Source: Colius striatus (taxonomy: Eukaryota; Chordata; Aves; Coliiformes; Coliidae). From it: 64,000 nucleotides of DNA. Shown one piece after another: positions 12,457 to 24,662 of the stretch. Made by a program: the position numbers and the translations under genes. The notes under the pieces were generated by a model that saw only the letters and a list, made by a program, of their open reading frames with translations, made no database searches and was not told the origin of the DNA. Positions within the stretch are counted from its first letter, which is position 1; each line of letters starts with the position of its first letter. The DNA lies in assembly GCF_028858725.1 (NCBI RefSeq), contig NC_084790.1:32963031-33027030 (forward strand), given 5' to 3'.

Positions 12457-12600
12457 TAAACCATGACAGTTATGATCTTAATACATACAATGTTTTCATG
12501 TAATATGATTTCTGATTCTTCCTCTAAATTTGAGATAACATCATAAATCTGTATTGCAAGAATATTTTCCTCTTATATATTTTATTTGCCTCTACTTTTA

Positions 12601-12918
12601 CAAGTCCCCACAATATATGCACCACTAAAAATATTAAATGAGAGAAAGAAAAAATACTAAAAATAAGACTAATTAGCTAACTTATTTCTTTACCCTTCAA
12701 GCCCAAAGCACTATGTCTTATTTTTCATTTTCTCCCATACCACTTCATAATTACTAACTTCATATATACATAAACAGTTTAATTCTTGCTGCCATTCACA
12801 AACAGCAGCTTAGGAAAACATTTAAGGCACCAATCCTGAAACCACACAGGCAGTCATTTAATTTGAAGTGTGTGGGAAACTCCAGGGCAGTCTTGGAAGC
12901 AGCTCTCAAGTTTGACAG
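12601..12918 (-). repeat. Right arm of the inverted duplication
   Basis: This is the reverse-complement partner of 10893-11197. It differs by substitutions and a few short insertions, for example around 12636-12656, where the arm has extra AT-rich bases. Sequence beyond 12918 does not match the sequence left of 10893. Confidence 0.85.
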
Positions 12919-15063
12919 TTAATGTATTGAAAAAATTTACAAACAAATCCAGGAGATTTTTAGATTGAGAATGAGAAATGTGTTAGGGCTTTTTCTCCAA
13001 AGGGAAAGACTGTTATTCTAACTTTGTGAAAATCCACCTGTTTAATTCATAAATTTGCCACCAGAGTTGAAAAAATGATACTCCAAACTCTGGCATCAGG
13101 GCTAAACTTCGATAGTTTTTCTGAGCATTCTCTTAGTTGTGCTCTTGAAAACAGTGATCTCTGTTGGTGATCCTGATCTATCAACTTTTGTTTAAAAAAT
13201 GAGTTCTGATCTGGTCTTCAAACAGTAGGAGTTAGTGAAGTTGCTGTAATTTACAGACAATGTTTATTACTTCTTTTCCACAGCAGAAAAACATTTAGTG
13301 GTGTCTAGTTCTGGAGGGGTTTTTTTGTTGCTGTTATTTCTTTTGTATTTTTCTCCCAAACAGTGTGTGTCAACAGAAGGGAAAGTCTCTGTTTATGGCT
13401 CTCAAATTAGCGAAAGAATATTGGATGAAAAAATGCCACACTGGAGAGCAGATTCTTAGTTTCATTCAAGAAATTGAATCTGATATCAAGAGGCACTTCA
13501 TCTTCCATACTTTGCCTCTACTGGGGTACATGCATCTCCATAGTGAAAAAGAGCTCACCCAGAGGCATGTTTTTCAGCTAGAAAAAGTGTGTCCTGAGTG
13601 GAAATTCTTAGACCCTTTCAGCTTCACTTTTTTTTGTAAGGTCTATATTAACATGTCCATATTTTGCATCATTTGGAAAGAAAAAACAGCTTCTGAAAGT
13701 TGTGTTGTACTTAAGATAATGACGTGATGTCTATAGCTGGTGAAAGCAGCTTTTCTCTTGAACATCTTTCTTTTGCATGTCAGCTTTTTGGATATCATCT
13801 GGTAAACTTTGCTAAATTTAAGTAATATTGCTTGCCCTACTTATGTTACAGTCCTTAGAATAAACTTTAAAATCATTGTTCAAGCTTCCCATGAAGCTAA
13901 GTGCTATCAGAAAATAGCATTAAAAGAAGTAATGAGAGGTGCTTATTTAGGCAGATAACTAGGCATCTGCTAAGTAATTTTTTTAGAAGCTGAAGCTGCT
14001 GATGAAGGGATCAATGCTAGTTGTCAAATATATGCATAACTCTAGAATGTGAGGGGATGGACTTGCTTGTAAAGGTAGTACTGATGTGTTAATATAAGTG
14101 GATTTGAAAGTTATTTTAATTCATAGTGATTCTGGTTAATGCTGTATATGCTAAACAGTTGTAATACAAGTACTAAAATTCCTTCATATCAACACATGTA
14201 AGCTTTTGTTCATTTAGCAATTGTGCATAGGCATACCATCTATACATGATATGTGTGGTTTTGTTTTCAAACTGGAAAGCAATTACTGTGCCTTTAGTGT
14301 GAGTGAGTGTCATGCTTAATGCTGGCGTGCCTGAAGATGTTAGGTTTTTCTGGTGTATGTCACAGTGATGCTTTCACAGCTTTACAACCATGTAAAATAA
14401 AACAAGATGGAAAGTAAGAGCAAGTGAAGCACATTCAGTATGTAGATAATTTTTAAGAGTTACAATTGTTTCTGAGAGATTAAAACCAAACAAACAAAAT
14501 CAAAACCAGTAACTGGTATTGCAGTACCTTTTTACTTGAATTTGGTTAAAGGGCAATGTCCATAAAGTGGCTTTGTGCTACTTCTTGGTTAGAATTACCA
14601 CAGTATTGTAAGGTGGTTACTGAACATGTTTGTTGAGTAGAACTGATCTGTCTTGGACACAAGGATTGTAAATACTTTCAGTATCTCAGAATTATTTATA
14701 ATAATGTTGGTATGTTGTTTTTATTAGTTTTGAATTATAAGCGAATATAAATGCTTTGTTTTTTACATAAAGTAGTTGTATGATGGATGGAATGTTTATT
14801 TCAATAAGTTATAACAGAAATGATTTCCGTATTTATGGGATTAATGTGGGAATTAAATCCTAATATACTTCCTTAACAATTATTTTCAGATAATGTACAT
14901 TCATTCTAAGTCCTTCTTTGTGACTATGACTTTATTTTTTATTTCAGTTTGGTGCATTAGTGTGTAGTGCTTGTGCTTATATACACAAGACACAATTTCA
15001 TGGCTTGAAATTGTTCTATGCCATAAATGTACTGTGCAGTTATTTTGGACGTTTGTTTTCTAG
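12919..15063. other. Intron 1 remainder, no supported feature
   Basis: AT-rich sequence. A 120-codon frame at 13365-13727 follows an AG acceptor-like site, but it is not phase-compatible with exon 1 and has no recognisable domain. Confidence 0.5.
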
Positions 15064-15120
15064 ATGTCAGCACACAGCAGCTAAAGCAAATGCTAGCAAA
15101 TGTTGGTATTTCCCCTCAAT
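15064..15120 (+). CDS. Host gene, second coding exon (57 nt)
   Basis: The exon is bounded by a pyrimidine-rich acceptor (acgtttgttttctag|AT) and a consensus donor (CAAT|GTAAGT). Joined after the single G left by exon 1 it reads D followed by VSTQQLKQMLANVGISPQ, with one base left over. Phase in and phase out are both 1. The peptide looks like a short amphipathic helix. I do not recognise the family. Support comes from the two good splice sites and the matching phase. Without conservation data it remains a prediction. Confidence 0.6.
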
Positions 15121-15597
15121 GTAAGTATTTAAAGATAGCGTGAGACGGAGATAGTTTTATTTTGTTCTATTCCTTAAAATACATTTAATATGCACATCTC
15201 TTAATTGTAGTTTTTGCAGTATTAACAAGTTAATCCTTGCTCATACTGGAATATTTCAAATGTAAACTATTCAGGAGCAGACGAATGACAAACCTGCAAA
15301 GCAAATTTTGTTCTCTCTGGTTCACCTATGCTTCCAGATGGGTATAAAAACTGAGAAGTCAACATTCTTCTTAAAGTGGGTTGAGAAGTGTGTTTGTCTT
15401 GTTTCAAAAAAGTTTAAGAGAGAAATTCCTTTAAAGAATATTAATAAACATGATTGTCAACATTGTAAATTCTTGGAAAAGCTGTGCTCAATTAAAAAAG
15501 GTGCTTTTTTTCTTGTCCTTCTATATTTAGTTTTACTGCTTAGACAGCTGTTTTTTAACTACAGATTATCCTGGCAAAATGAAATTCACACATGCAC

Positions 15598-15664
15598 AGA
15601 ATTGGTGTTGGACTAGATGATCTTTTGAGGTCCCTTCCAACCCTTAAGATTCTGTGATTCTGTC
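15598..15664 (+). mobile_element. CR1 3' tail fragment
   Basis: This is only the terminal part of a CR1 (tggactagatgatcttttga, cccttccaaccc, attctgtgattctgt), an extreme 5' truncation. Confidence 0.85.
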
Positions 15665-16811
15665 CCATATTTTTTCCCTGAGAAACCCACTTTAAATCTT
15701 TTTGAATCAATAGCACTGCAGGGTTTTCTTCTTGCACCTCAAGTTTTTTAAATGGTCTTTCATGTACCGTCTGCTGCATATCAGAGGTTCAGATGGAGAT
15801 GTGTCATCTAAACGTAAGAGCTGTCAATTTTAAAGTGATGCAAGATGTGGGTGGGTAACAAGGTAGAATACCAGTGTCAGAGACCATCTTATGAGATTTG
15901 TAGTGAGAGCTCCCATTGCACGAATATTCTAATATGATGGTGTTACTTTCTCTCACCTTTGTTTCTCTGGGTTTTGTTTGTTTTGTTGTAAGGGGTTTCT
16001 TTTAGTGCTGGGATTTTTTTAAACACCTTCTGACTGCACTCTTCTATACTTTTTCTGAACTATTTTTTTTTTCCTTCGTGTATGTGAGGTACAGTAAATA
16101 GCTGATTGTTAGAATTCCCCGAATGAAGAAAATATTCTCCATTCATGTAGGGAAAAATAGTGGTGTTTTTGTGCTCTGACTTAAGAAACTTCCTGAAGGA
16201 AGCTTTCTTTTGATGTGTAATGTAGAGAAAAGAATGCATATTTCACTTGATTTTGGGAAAGATGCAGGAAGTGTTTTTTGAAATAGTAAGTCATAGGCAT
16301 TTTCATAAGTATGTTAAGCAAGCACAATATACAGCAATATTGTTTTCTGAGCTTCCCAAATGCACACACATGCTACAAATGTTCATTCTCAAAACACTCT
16401 TCCCTAGATGTTTCTCAATTGAGAGCCTGACATCCCAGCTCTAAGCTCCTGGTTGCTATTCCCAATTGAGCTTCTGCATCCTCCTTCTCATGCAAGCCCT
16501 TTGTAGCCATGATGTGTGAAAAAGTAGCATCTTTATCAATCTGTTTGTTGGTGGTAAAATGTGTCAAGATATTTCTTTAATTTCTCTTGTAATGACTAGA
16601 GTTCTGCATCCACACAGGTACTCTGTGTTCTTTACTGCATTGTCATATCAGCAGGTGTGGTTTTATTGGACATGGGCTGTGACAGTAACCAGCCATCAGT
16701 GGAACACTGTAGTATTACGGAGCTTACAATGCTTAGCATTTCAGAGCTTACAACGCTAAGTGTTTAGGCTTGCTCATTGGCTTCTGGGAAAATCCCAAAT
16801 AAGGTCTTGAG

Positions 16812-17645
16812 AAGGCTGTGCTGTCATTCAGCGGGATCTTGAAGAGCTTGAGAGCTGGGCAGAGAGGAACCTCATGAGGTTCAACAAGGGCAAGTGCAGA
16901 GTCCTGCATCTGGGAAGGAACAACACCATGCACCAGTACAGGCTGGGGATTGGCCTGCTGGAGAGCAGCTCTGCAAAGAGCTGTACCTGGGAGTACTGGT
17001 TGATAATAAGCTAAACATGAGCCAGCAATGTGCCCTCGTGGCCAAGAAGGTCAATGGCATCCTGGGATGCATTAAGAAGAGTGTGTCCAGCAGGTGAAGG
17101 GAAGTTCTGCTCACCTTCTACTCTGCCCTGCTGATGCCTCATCTGGAGTCCTCTGTCCAGTTTTGGGCTCCTCAGCTCAAGAAGGACAGAAAACTTCTGG
17201 AGAGAGTCCAGTGCATGGCCATCAAGATGATCAGGGGACATCTTTTAATATAAGGAAAGGCTGTGGGAACTGGGGTTGTTTAGTCTAGAAAAGAGGAGAC
17301 TGAAGGGGCATCTCATTAATATTTATAAGTATATAAATAGCGGATATCAGGAGGTTGGGGCATCCCTTTTTTCTATGGTATCTAGCAACAGGACCAAGGG
17401 TAATGAGATAAAGCTGAAACACAAAAAGTTTCACTTAAACGTAAGAAAAACCTATTTTACTATGAGGGTGAGGGAGCCCTGGCACAGGCTGCCCAGGGAG
17501 GATGTGGATTCTTCTTCTTTGAAGGTCTTCAAGACCCACCTGGACACATTCCTATGCGACCTGATCTATGTGGACCTGCTTTGGCACCGGAGTTGGACTA
17601 GATGATCTCCAAAGGCCCCTTCAAACTTCTACCATTCTATGATTA
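16812..17645 (+). mobile_element. CR1 LINE, 5'-truncated
   Basis: It begins in the C-terminal part of ORF2 (gaaggctgtgctgtcattca) and runs through the CR1 3' UTR to ccattctatgatt. ORF2 is broken by stops. It lies in the proposed 46-kb intron 2. Confidence 0.93.
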
Positions 17646-20600
17646 AAAGGAAATATACTCCATTACTTTAATTGAAAAAAAAAAAAAAACCCAAACCACC
17701 CAGAAAAGTTCACTGAAGTATTTCATTGAATTTCTGTTCTTTTGTATAATGCACACAACTGTAGCACAAGGGTATGCAGCCACTATCTAAAAGGACATTA
17801 CTTACCCTGGTAAAGGGTTTTTGATTATGAGTAAGGGAACTGTGCTTCTTCCTGTAATACTACTGATTTGTGCTCCAGCAGAAAAAAAAAATTGCAAGGA
17901 GGACAGGAGGAAAGTTTTTAATTATATTATGTATATATTTTCTGTGAGTCTGTATATTAAGGAGTAAAGTGATAATTTTGTGTATGTTATTAAAATACTT
18001 CATAATCTACACACCTTGCAGATAGTCTGTTGGGTAGACTACCATTAAATAGTTTAAAAATTACTAAAAGCTATACACAGTATTTGTTCACATTACTTCT
18101 GTTTGTATGAGAGCCTGGGGAGTGGTTATTAAACTACAAAGTGTGGTTAATAATATTAACTGTGTTTGTAGAACAGTTTCATCTGTTGGAAAACATGGAA
18201 CAGCTTTATGATAAGACCTGTAGCAAAGAACTGCAACATATAAAAACACTTGCTGCTTGTTTCTTCAACAAAACAGAAAGTTATAGCTTTTCTGTTTTGT
18301 TGCTTTGTACCTGGCATATGTTTGAATTGCAAAATGAAAACATTAAAGATTTACATTTACTGTCTGCTTGGGTTCTTGCTCTGTAAAGATTTGCATTTTT
18401 GGCACATGAATACTTCTACTTTCATTAAGAGCATGTGCAAGTGTTTGCAGGATTTGAATAGTGGTGGCCTTCTTTCTCCACCTAAAGGTAGACATAAGTT
18501 ATTTTTCACTTTTCCTTAAAAGCATGTTTATCTGCCTGTTTTTAGTGTGTCCAGGCTTTCTATATAGGTCTTATGCATGGCATCACTTTTTTTCTTGTTT
18601 GTAGGTTGATGTGGCAGCAAACCAAGCGGAAGTAAGCAGTAGCTTTTGAGGAAAAAAAATCATGCAGATTTATTAGTAGGTTACCAAGCCTTTTGGTTCA
18701 GAAACACTGGGAGTTTATAATCCTTGTTGTTTGTGTGTATTTTTGATCAAGATAACATAAAGTGTTCGTGGTATCTGAAAATTGCATTTGCACATGATTT
18801 CGGTGGCTGTATACCTCTGGATACAGACTTCTGTGCAGTTTCATAAATTGCTTATGATTTTTGGAGGCTTGGAGTGAAAGGTACGTTCAAACTTAAGTTT
18901 GTGGTTGTGCATGTGAAGTAGTAAAGCAGCAAACTGTGGTACATACTTCAGTGACATAACTCAGGAAAGTGGTAAGCAAGATGTATTTGCCATATTGTTC
19001 TTCATAAATGTCTGTTGAGTGGGACTGAAAACGTGAGGGAGGCACACCTGTATAAATGTTTATTTCTTCCTTAAAACTTAATTTCATTTTTATAACATTG
19101 GCAATCTCTTGCATCCATGGGGTCTTTCCCTTGCTGACTGGGTAATATTTTGTTTGGTCATCCTTGATGTTAAGCCTTGATGATAAGTTTTACATATTTA
19201 ATAGAATTAAATATGTAAAAATTCTTGCTTAAAGCAATAATCAACAATAGTTTTGGATTAATGAAATGTTAAACGGTTTTATTTGTCTCTTCCTAATTTT
19301 AAATTAGTCTAAGGGTGGGAAAATTAGGTGATCCTGAGTGACACTGAGTTTCATGGTTGAGTCAGCTACATACGCTGGAGTTCCCAGAAGAAAATATTTA
19401 GTCAGTCTGTAAACTCATAGTATGCTGTTTAGCTCATAGTCTTGGAAAAAAGGTTATTGATTAATCTCTTGTTTTTTTGGTGGAGTGGGGAGAAAGGAAG
19501 GAGGGAATAGAAAAAATCTTATTTATCCTGCTTTTATGCAGCAGGATAAAAAAAAGTGCTAATAATGAAGAACTTGAACATTATTGAGGAAGAATAGCTT
19601 AAAAGGTTTGTTATATTTTTGTCTGCTTTTCTTATAGAGGCACAAAAGGGTTTAGGAAAGAGCTATGAAACTGTTAAATATGGTAAAAATTATATTATAA
19701 CATTGATGAGACTGATATATTGTGTCTTTTGCTTAGCTTTTGGAGACACGTCACATTTTTAATTCACCCAGAAAACTTCCAAAATGTTGTGGGGGTTTTG
19801 TGTCATTGGAGGCTTTTTCCACTCAGCAGAGAGAAAGTAACTTCAGGACTAACAAAGATGCAGCCATATAATTGGTTTGTCAACAGTGGTGTTCAAACTT
19901 CTTTCTGGTAAAATCTGCTTATCAACTGGCAAATCAGTGGGTCACTTATAAAATTGCTTTACTTTGTTTTTTGTAAATGCAGTACATATATTTTTATGTG
20001 TATTTTTACAAGAATATTTAAGAAGGATTACCTCTGTCTAAGACCTGTCTTGTGGTCAACCTTCCAGTAGTTGTAATATTCAGAGAAAGCAGTCACATCC
20101 ATCACAAGAACAGAGGCAGCATTGGTATGTATTTTCATATAAGGGCAGAGGTCAGTGTGGTTGTAGGCATAAACAGAGACTAATAAACTTTCCCTATCTG
20201 TGAAACCACATCTCAGTAAGAACATGGGAGTTTTATGAGTAAGGAGGAGAGGGAAGTAGTTTGTACTCTTGTACTTATAAGAAAGTGTAGCTTTCCAAGT
20301 AGTATTTGCTTTGCATACCATGAAATATTTAGGAACTCATGTAAGGATCAGTTGGCATTGCTCTAGGTGACCCATCTTGTGTTAAGTCCTGTGGTGGAAA
20401 GTGAACCATTTTGAGCCTTTCCAAAGTACAGTGTCTTATCCAAGACAATCAGTGTTTTTCAAAGAAAATTTTACAAATGTTTGAAGGGATCAATTTTTCA
20501 CTGGAATTAGTGGCTGTAGGATCTTTTATTGAACTCTTAGGTAGCTGGTCCCTTCAAGAATTTTTTGCCAAGATGTTGCACAGTCTATAGCTGCCAGTCA

Positions 20601-22269
20601 ACACTAGCTGCCTCCATTGCTAGGAGTGTTTCAGTATTGGACAGTCTGTTTCATTGTATTGAGTGTGAGGCTCTAGGACCTTTGTAGCAAAACCAATGAG
20701 AAAGGTGAAATCAGGACATCATAAGCTGATTTGGTTTCTGTGTTTTGGGGATTTTTGGGGTGTTTGACAGGGATTGGTCGCAGATAAGAACAACTTTGGT
20801 CTTTTCAGACTTCATAAAGCATTTGGTTTGGTATGTGAGTGTTTTGTTTAGTTCATGAAGCTCTCAACTGGGTATCCACCCCTTTAGTAGCTATCTAGAA
20901 ACAGTGTAGGGAATGTCCTAAAACCTGTGTTTCTAAGGTCATAGGTTCATGCATCTAGAATAGCAGAAAAAGCTACCCATTATCACCTGACTTTGGACCA
21001 CCTTGCTCCAAAGCTGGATGAACTGATGCAATTTAACTGTAGCATTAAGTGTTAAATGAGGTAAATGCCTTGTCCTGGTTCACTGTGTACTTGGAGAAAA
21101 AGTGAATAACTTGGTATTCCAGGAAAAAAAGGTCTTCTTTTCAGTTATGTGAAGCTTAACAGCAATGCAAAGGGAAAGAAAAATTTCACAAATACAGTGG
21201 TGCCAATGTGCGTGAACTTTACTTTCATTTATATGATTTGGTGTGTTCAGGAGTCAATAGCTTGCTTCCCACTCTGTACCTGCAAATTTGAGTAATCCTT
21301 ACTGTTCAAGGGGCTGAAGCTAGAGACCTCTCATTTTGAGCGTAGTGATCCTTCCTGCCTAACTCCCGGTAATGTTTCAAAGCATAAGCTTACAGGCTAG
21401 TTGATGCCACCCTCAGCTGCTGAACGTGATTTTTACCAGGGTCTGCTGTATGGTTTCCTCCTGCAACCCCAGTACTGTCCTGTGCTTACGTGTTTGGTGC
21501 TTTTTGCCTTGTGTTTGAACACTCTGATAAGATATAAACTGTGTTCAAGGTATATGATGAATATTAGATAGCTTTTCTTTCTTACCAAGTAAAAAGCAAA
21601 AAACCTGAATTGCCCTTTTCACACTAAAGCATGTTATCATTTCACAGAAGTGTATTAACCCTGTCTTACAGCTTACAGTTCATTAAAAACCATTTTAGCA
21701 TCACAGTTATTTTCAACTTAGAGTTCATTCTCACAAGCTTTGTAGTATGGTTGCCAGAATTGGAGAGAAATAATTTCCTGCAAAAACTGGGAGAGTTTGC
21801 CATGCTAAGATGCTGCTTCTGTTATGAAAATAATGTAGAAAACATTGGCAGTTAGACAGATTAGGATCTGTATCTAAAAATCCAGAGCATAGCTTAGTCA
21901 TTTGACTCTAGGAGAGCTAACATTAAATGGCTTACTGAAAAAAGCTGCTGATAGATAGTACTTGAGTTATAAAATCAGAATTGTACTTCTCATTCTCAGA
22001 GTAGCTCTTGAAAGGAGATCTAATCATGGAACTATTAGAAACATTAAGCAGTCTTCCAGTCTTTCTGATGTCTTCTGAGAGACTGCCTGTATTGCAAACA
22101 CTTTATTTGCTGCTCTGCATTGGGTTCTTGTTAAAGGATACATTGCACCATTGGTGGAAGTGGGAATCTTTTAATATAAGACAGTTCCCAGGCTGAGGAG
22201 GTGTTTTCTCCAGTGCATTTTTCCCCAATGTTTAATATTGGCTGTACACAGTCTTGGATTGTTTCCTTG
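17646..22269. other. Intronic AT-rich stretch, no supported gene
   Basis: It contains an A run at about 17675 and only short open frames. A 27-nt segment flanked by excellent splice sites is listed separately. I see no retroelement with clear family motifs. Confidence 0.5.
18605..18631 (+). other. Candidate 27-nt microexon (possible poison exon)
   Basis: The acceptor is strong (cacttttttt..cttgtttgtag|G) and the donor is strong (GGAA|gtaagc), 27 nt apart. In its own phase 0 it reads VDVAANQAE. Spliced after exon 2, which ends in phase 1, it gives Cys and then an immediate TGA. It is therefore either non-functional, used by another transcript, or a stop-introducing cassette. Confidence 0.25.
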
Positions 22270-22495
22270 TGTCATGTTTTAGGCCCATCTATGGACAAAA
22301 GACTGTGATTAGACTTAAGTACTACAGATTTCGAACTCCCAAAGGGCAGAGAGGGCTTAATTGCTGATTATGATCCCGGACAAAGCAGACAAGGCTACTC
22401 ATCTTGGGGAAGAAAACAGAAAATAATTTAATCCACCACCAACTAAAACACAACAATAAAACCCAAAAACATAACAAACAGAAAACAACACCGAG

Positions 22496-23923
22496 TCATA
22501 GAATCATAGAATGATAGGGGTTTGAAGGGACCTTTAGAAATCATCTAGTTCAACACCCGTACAGAAGCAAGTAAACCTAGATCAGGTCACAAAAGAATGC
22601 ATCCAGGCAGGTCTTGAAGACCTCCAGAGAAGGAGACTCCACAACCCCTCTGGGCAGCCTGTGCCACTGCTCCATCATTCTCACAGTGAAATAGTTTTTT
22701 CTTACGTTTAAATGGAACTTTTTGAGTTGCAGCTACATCCCATTACCCCTTGTCCTGTTCCTAGGTACCATAGAAAAAAGGGATGTCCCAACCTCCTGAC
22801 ATCCATATTTTATATACTTACAAGGATTAATGAGATCCCCCCTTAATCTTCTCCTCTGTAGATTAAACAACCCCAGTTCCCACATCCTTTCCTAATAAGG
22901 AAGACGTTCCAGGCCCTTAATCATTTTGATGGCCTTGCACTGGACTGTCTCCAGAAGTTTTCTGTCCCTCTTGAGCTGGGGAGCCCAAAACTGGACACAG
23001 GACTCCAGGTGAGGTTTCACCAAGTGGAGAGTAGAGTGGGAGCAGAACCTCCGTCGACCTGCTGGCCACACTCTTCTTGATGCATCCCAGGATGCCATCG
23101 GCCTTCTTGGCCACAAGGGCACATTGCTGGCTCGTGTTTAGTTTATTGTTAACCAGGACTCCCAGGTCTCTCTCTGCAGAGCTGCTCTCCAGAGGGTCAG
23201 TCCACAGCCTGGACTGGTGTATGGGGTTGTTCCTTCCCAGGTGCAGGACTCTGCACTTGCCCTTGTTGAACCTCATCAGGTTCCTCTATGCCCAGCTCTC
23301 AAGCTGGTCAAGATTCCACTGAATGACAGCACAGCCTTCTGGGGAATCAGCCAGTCCTCCCAGTTAGTGTCATCATGAACTTGCTGAGGGTACACTCTGT
23401 CACCTCATCCAGCTCCATCAACACTCATGAATGCATCCTATCAGGACCCAGCAAGTCTTAAACCTCTTCCTCATCCACCCAGGGCAAGTCCTCCCTTGTC
23501 GAGGCCATCCCACTATCTTTGCTGGGCTGGGTTTCCCAAGGGCTGGCTTTGGCTCTAAAGACCGAATCAAACAAGGTATTCAGTAGTTCAGCCATCTCTG
23601 CATCCTCTGTCACCAGGGCACCCTCTGTGTTCAGCAATGGGCCCACATTCCCCCTAATCTTCCTTCTGCTGATGATGTACCTGAAAACCCCATTCTTGTT
23701 TTCTTTAACTTTCCTGCCTAGGTTTAATAATAAAAGCCTTCCTGGCTGCGCCTCTGCATGCTCTGGTAAAGTTCCTATACTCCTCCTAGGAAATCAGGCC
23801 CTCTCATAGATGGCTGCTTTCTCCCTGAGTTGTCCCAGCAGATCTTTGTTCATTCATAGAGGCCTCCTGCCTCCTTTTCCCACTTTTCTTCGTGTGGGGA
23901 CACATTGATCCTGAGCTTGGAAC
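22496..23923 (-). mobile_element. CR1 LINE nested in LTR-B copy 3, reverse transcriptase core deleted
   Basis: On the minus strand this element carries CR1 ORF2 linker sequence (frame at 23646-23458 starting MGPLLNTEGALVTEDAE), then jumps at about 23.42 kb to the end of ORF2 (cagagtgtaccctcagcaag), then the 3' UTR and the tail at 22496. Compared with the copy at 39205-40775, about 0.5 kb covering most of the polymerase domain is missing. The LTR resumes directly on both sides, so this CR1 is younger than the LTR insertion. Confidence 0.9.
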
Positions 23924-23972
23924 AGTGGTATAATTATGAAGAGCACAACCAGCCGTGTAAGATACCTGCCCC

Positions 23973-24464
23973 TCACCTTTCCCCTCTTCCTGGGCACAGA
24001 GCCCTGATTCTGATGTCTTTATCACCTCCCCCCATGAATTGTTCAGGGAGGTAGGGAATGGGAGTTCCAGTCATTCTCTTCCTGATGGCTCCTGATGCTT
24101 GTCTCTCCTCCTTACCAATCCTCCCTGCTCTAGCACAGGGTTCCTCACACACCCGGCAACCTTGCACAAACCGTGCCAATGTGCATTCATCCCAAGGGCT
24201 GCAGCTCTTTTCCACCACCTGTGTGGGTCTCTGCAGCCCGCAGGCTCTCCAGCACAGCTGGTGCCATGGCCACCTTCTCACATGGTCTCCTGCCCATCTG
24301 GGCATACTTACCCGGAGCTGCTGATGGCTCTTAGTCCTGCCATTGCCCTGCATGGGTTCCAGGGGCACAGCCTGCGTTCTCACCACAAGTTGGAGAGAAG
24401 TCTCGGGTCTGTCACTCCTCCTTCCTTCCTCCTCTGACTGTGGGGTCCACATGATCACCTCCAT
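23973..24464 (-). other. Uncharacterised ORF inside LTR-B copy 3 (163 codons)
   Basis: The frame starts MEVIMWTPQSEEEGRR and aligns along its length with the ORFs of copies 1 and 2 (RRWPWHQLCWRAC, CRVCEEP, IRIRALCPGRG). The gap relative to them around the 'CPEEGQ' region leaves the downstream frame unchanged. It stays open despite clear divergence and ends near the CR1 junction. Confidence 0.3.
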
Positions 24465-24662
24465 CTTGCACTACTCTTACAGCTCCTTTTAAGCACTTCA
24501 AATTCACATCCTTAAATAGTGGTTGCAGAGGCACCAGATTGGCCCAGCTGGGCTGGAGGTCGGTCTGAACCGAAGAGCTGGCAGGAGGGGAAAGAACTGT
24601 ACCAGGTCTGCGCTGCAGCCAAGCAAAACCAAGCAAAAGCAGCTCCTCGCAAAACCATGACA

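Larger units (their letters stand above)
22270..24662 (-). mobile_element. LTR-B copy 3, minus strand, split by a CR1
   Basis: The two outer parts (22270-22495 and 23924-24662) are the two ends of one LTR-B. On the minus strand the element begins tgtcatggttttgcgaggag and ends gggcctaaaacatgaca. The flanking bases ccttg (left) and ccatg (right) could be a 5-bp target duplication with one mismatch, the size expected for ERVL-like elements. A 163-codon frame (24464-23973) corresponds to the ORF of the other copies. It is the most diverged of the three. Confidence 0.85.

Noticed and set aside
13365..13727. 120-codon frame after an acceptor-like cccaaacag
   Set aside because: The frame opens at GTG rather than ATG. 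Entered from exon 1 in phase 1 the segment hits TAG after 15 codons. The other open frames need a different incoming phase, and no donor or domain was found.
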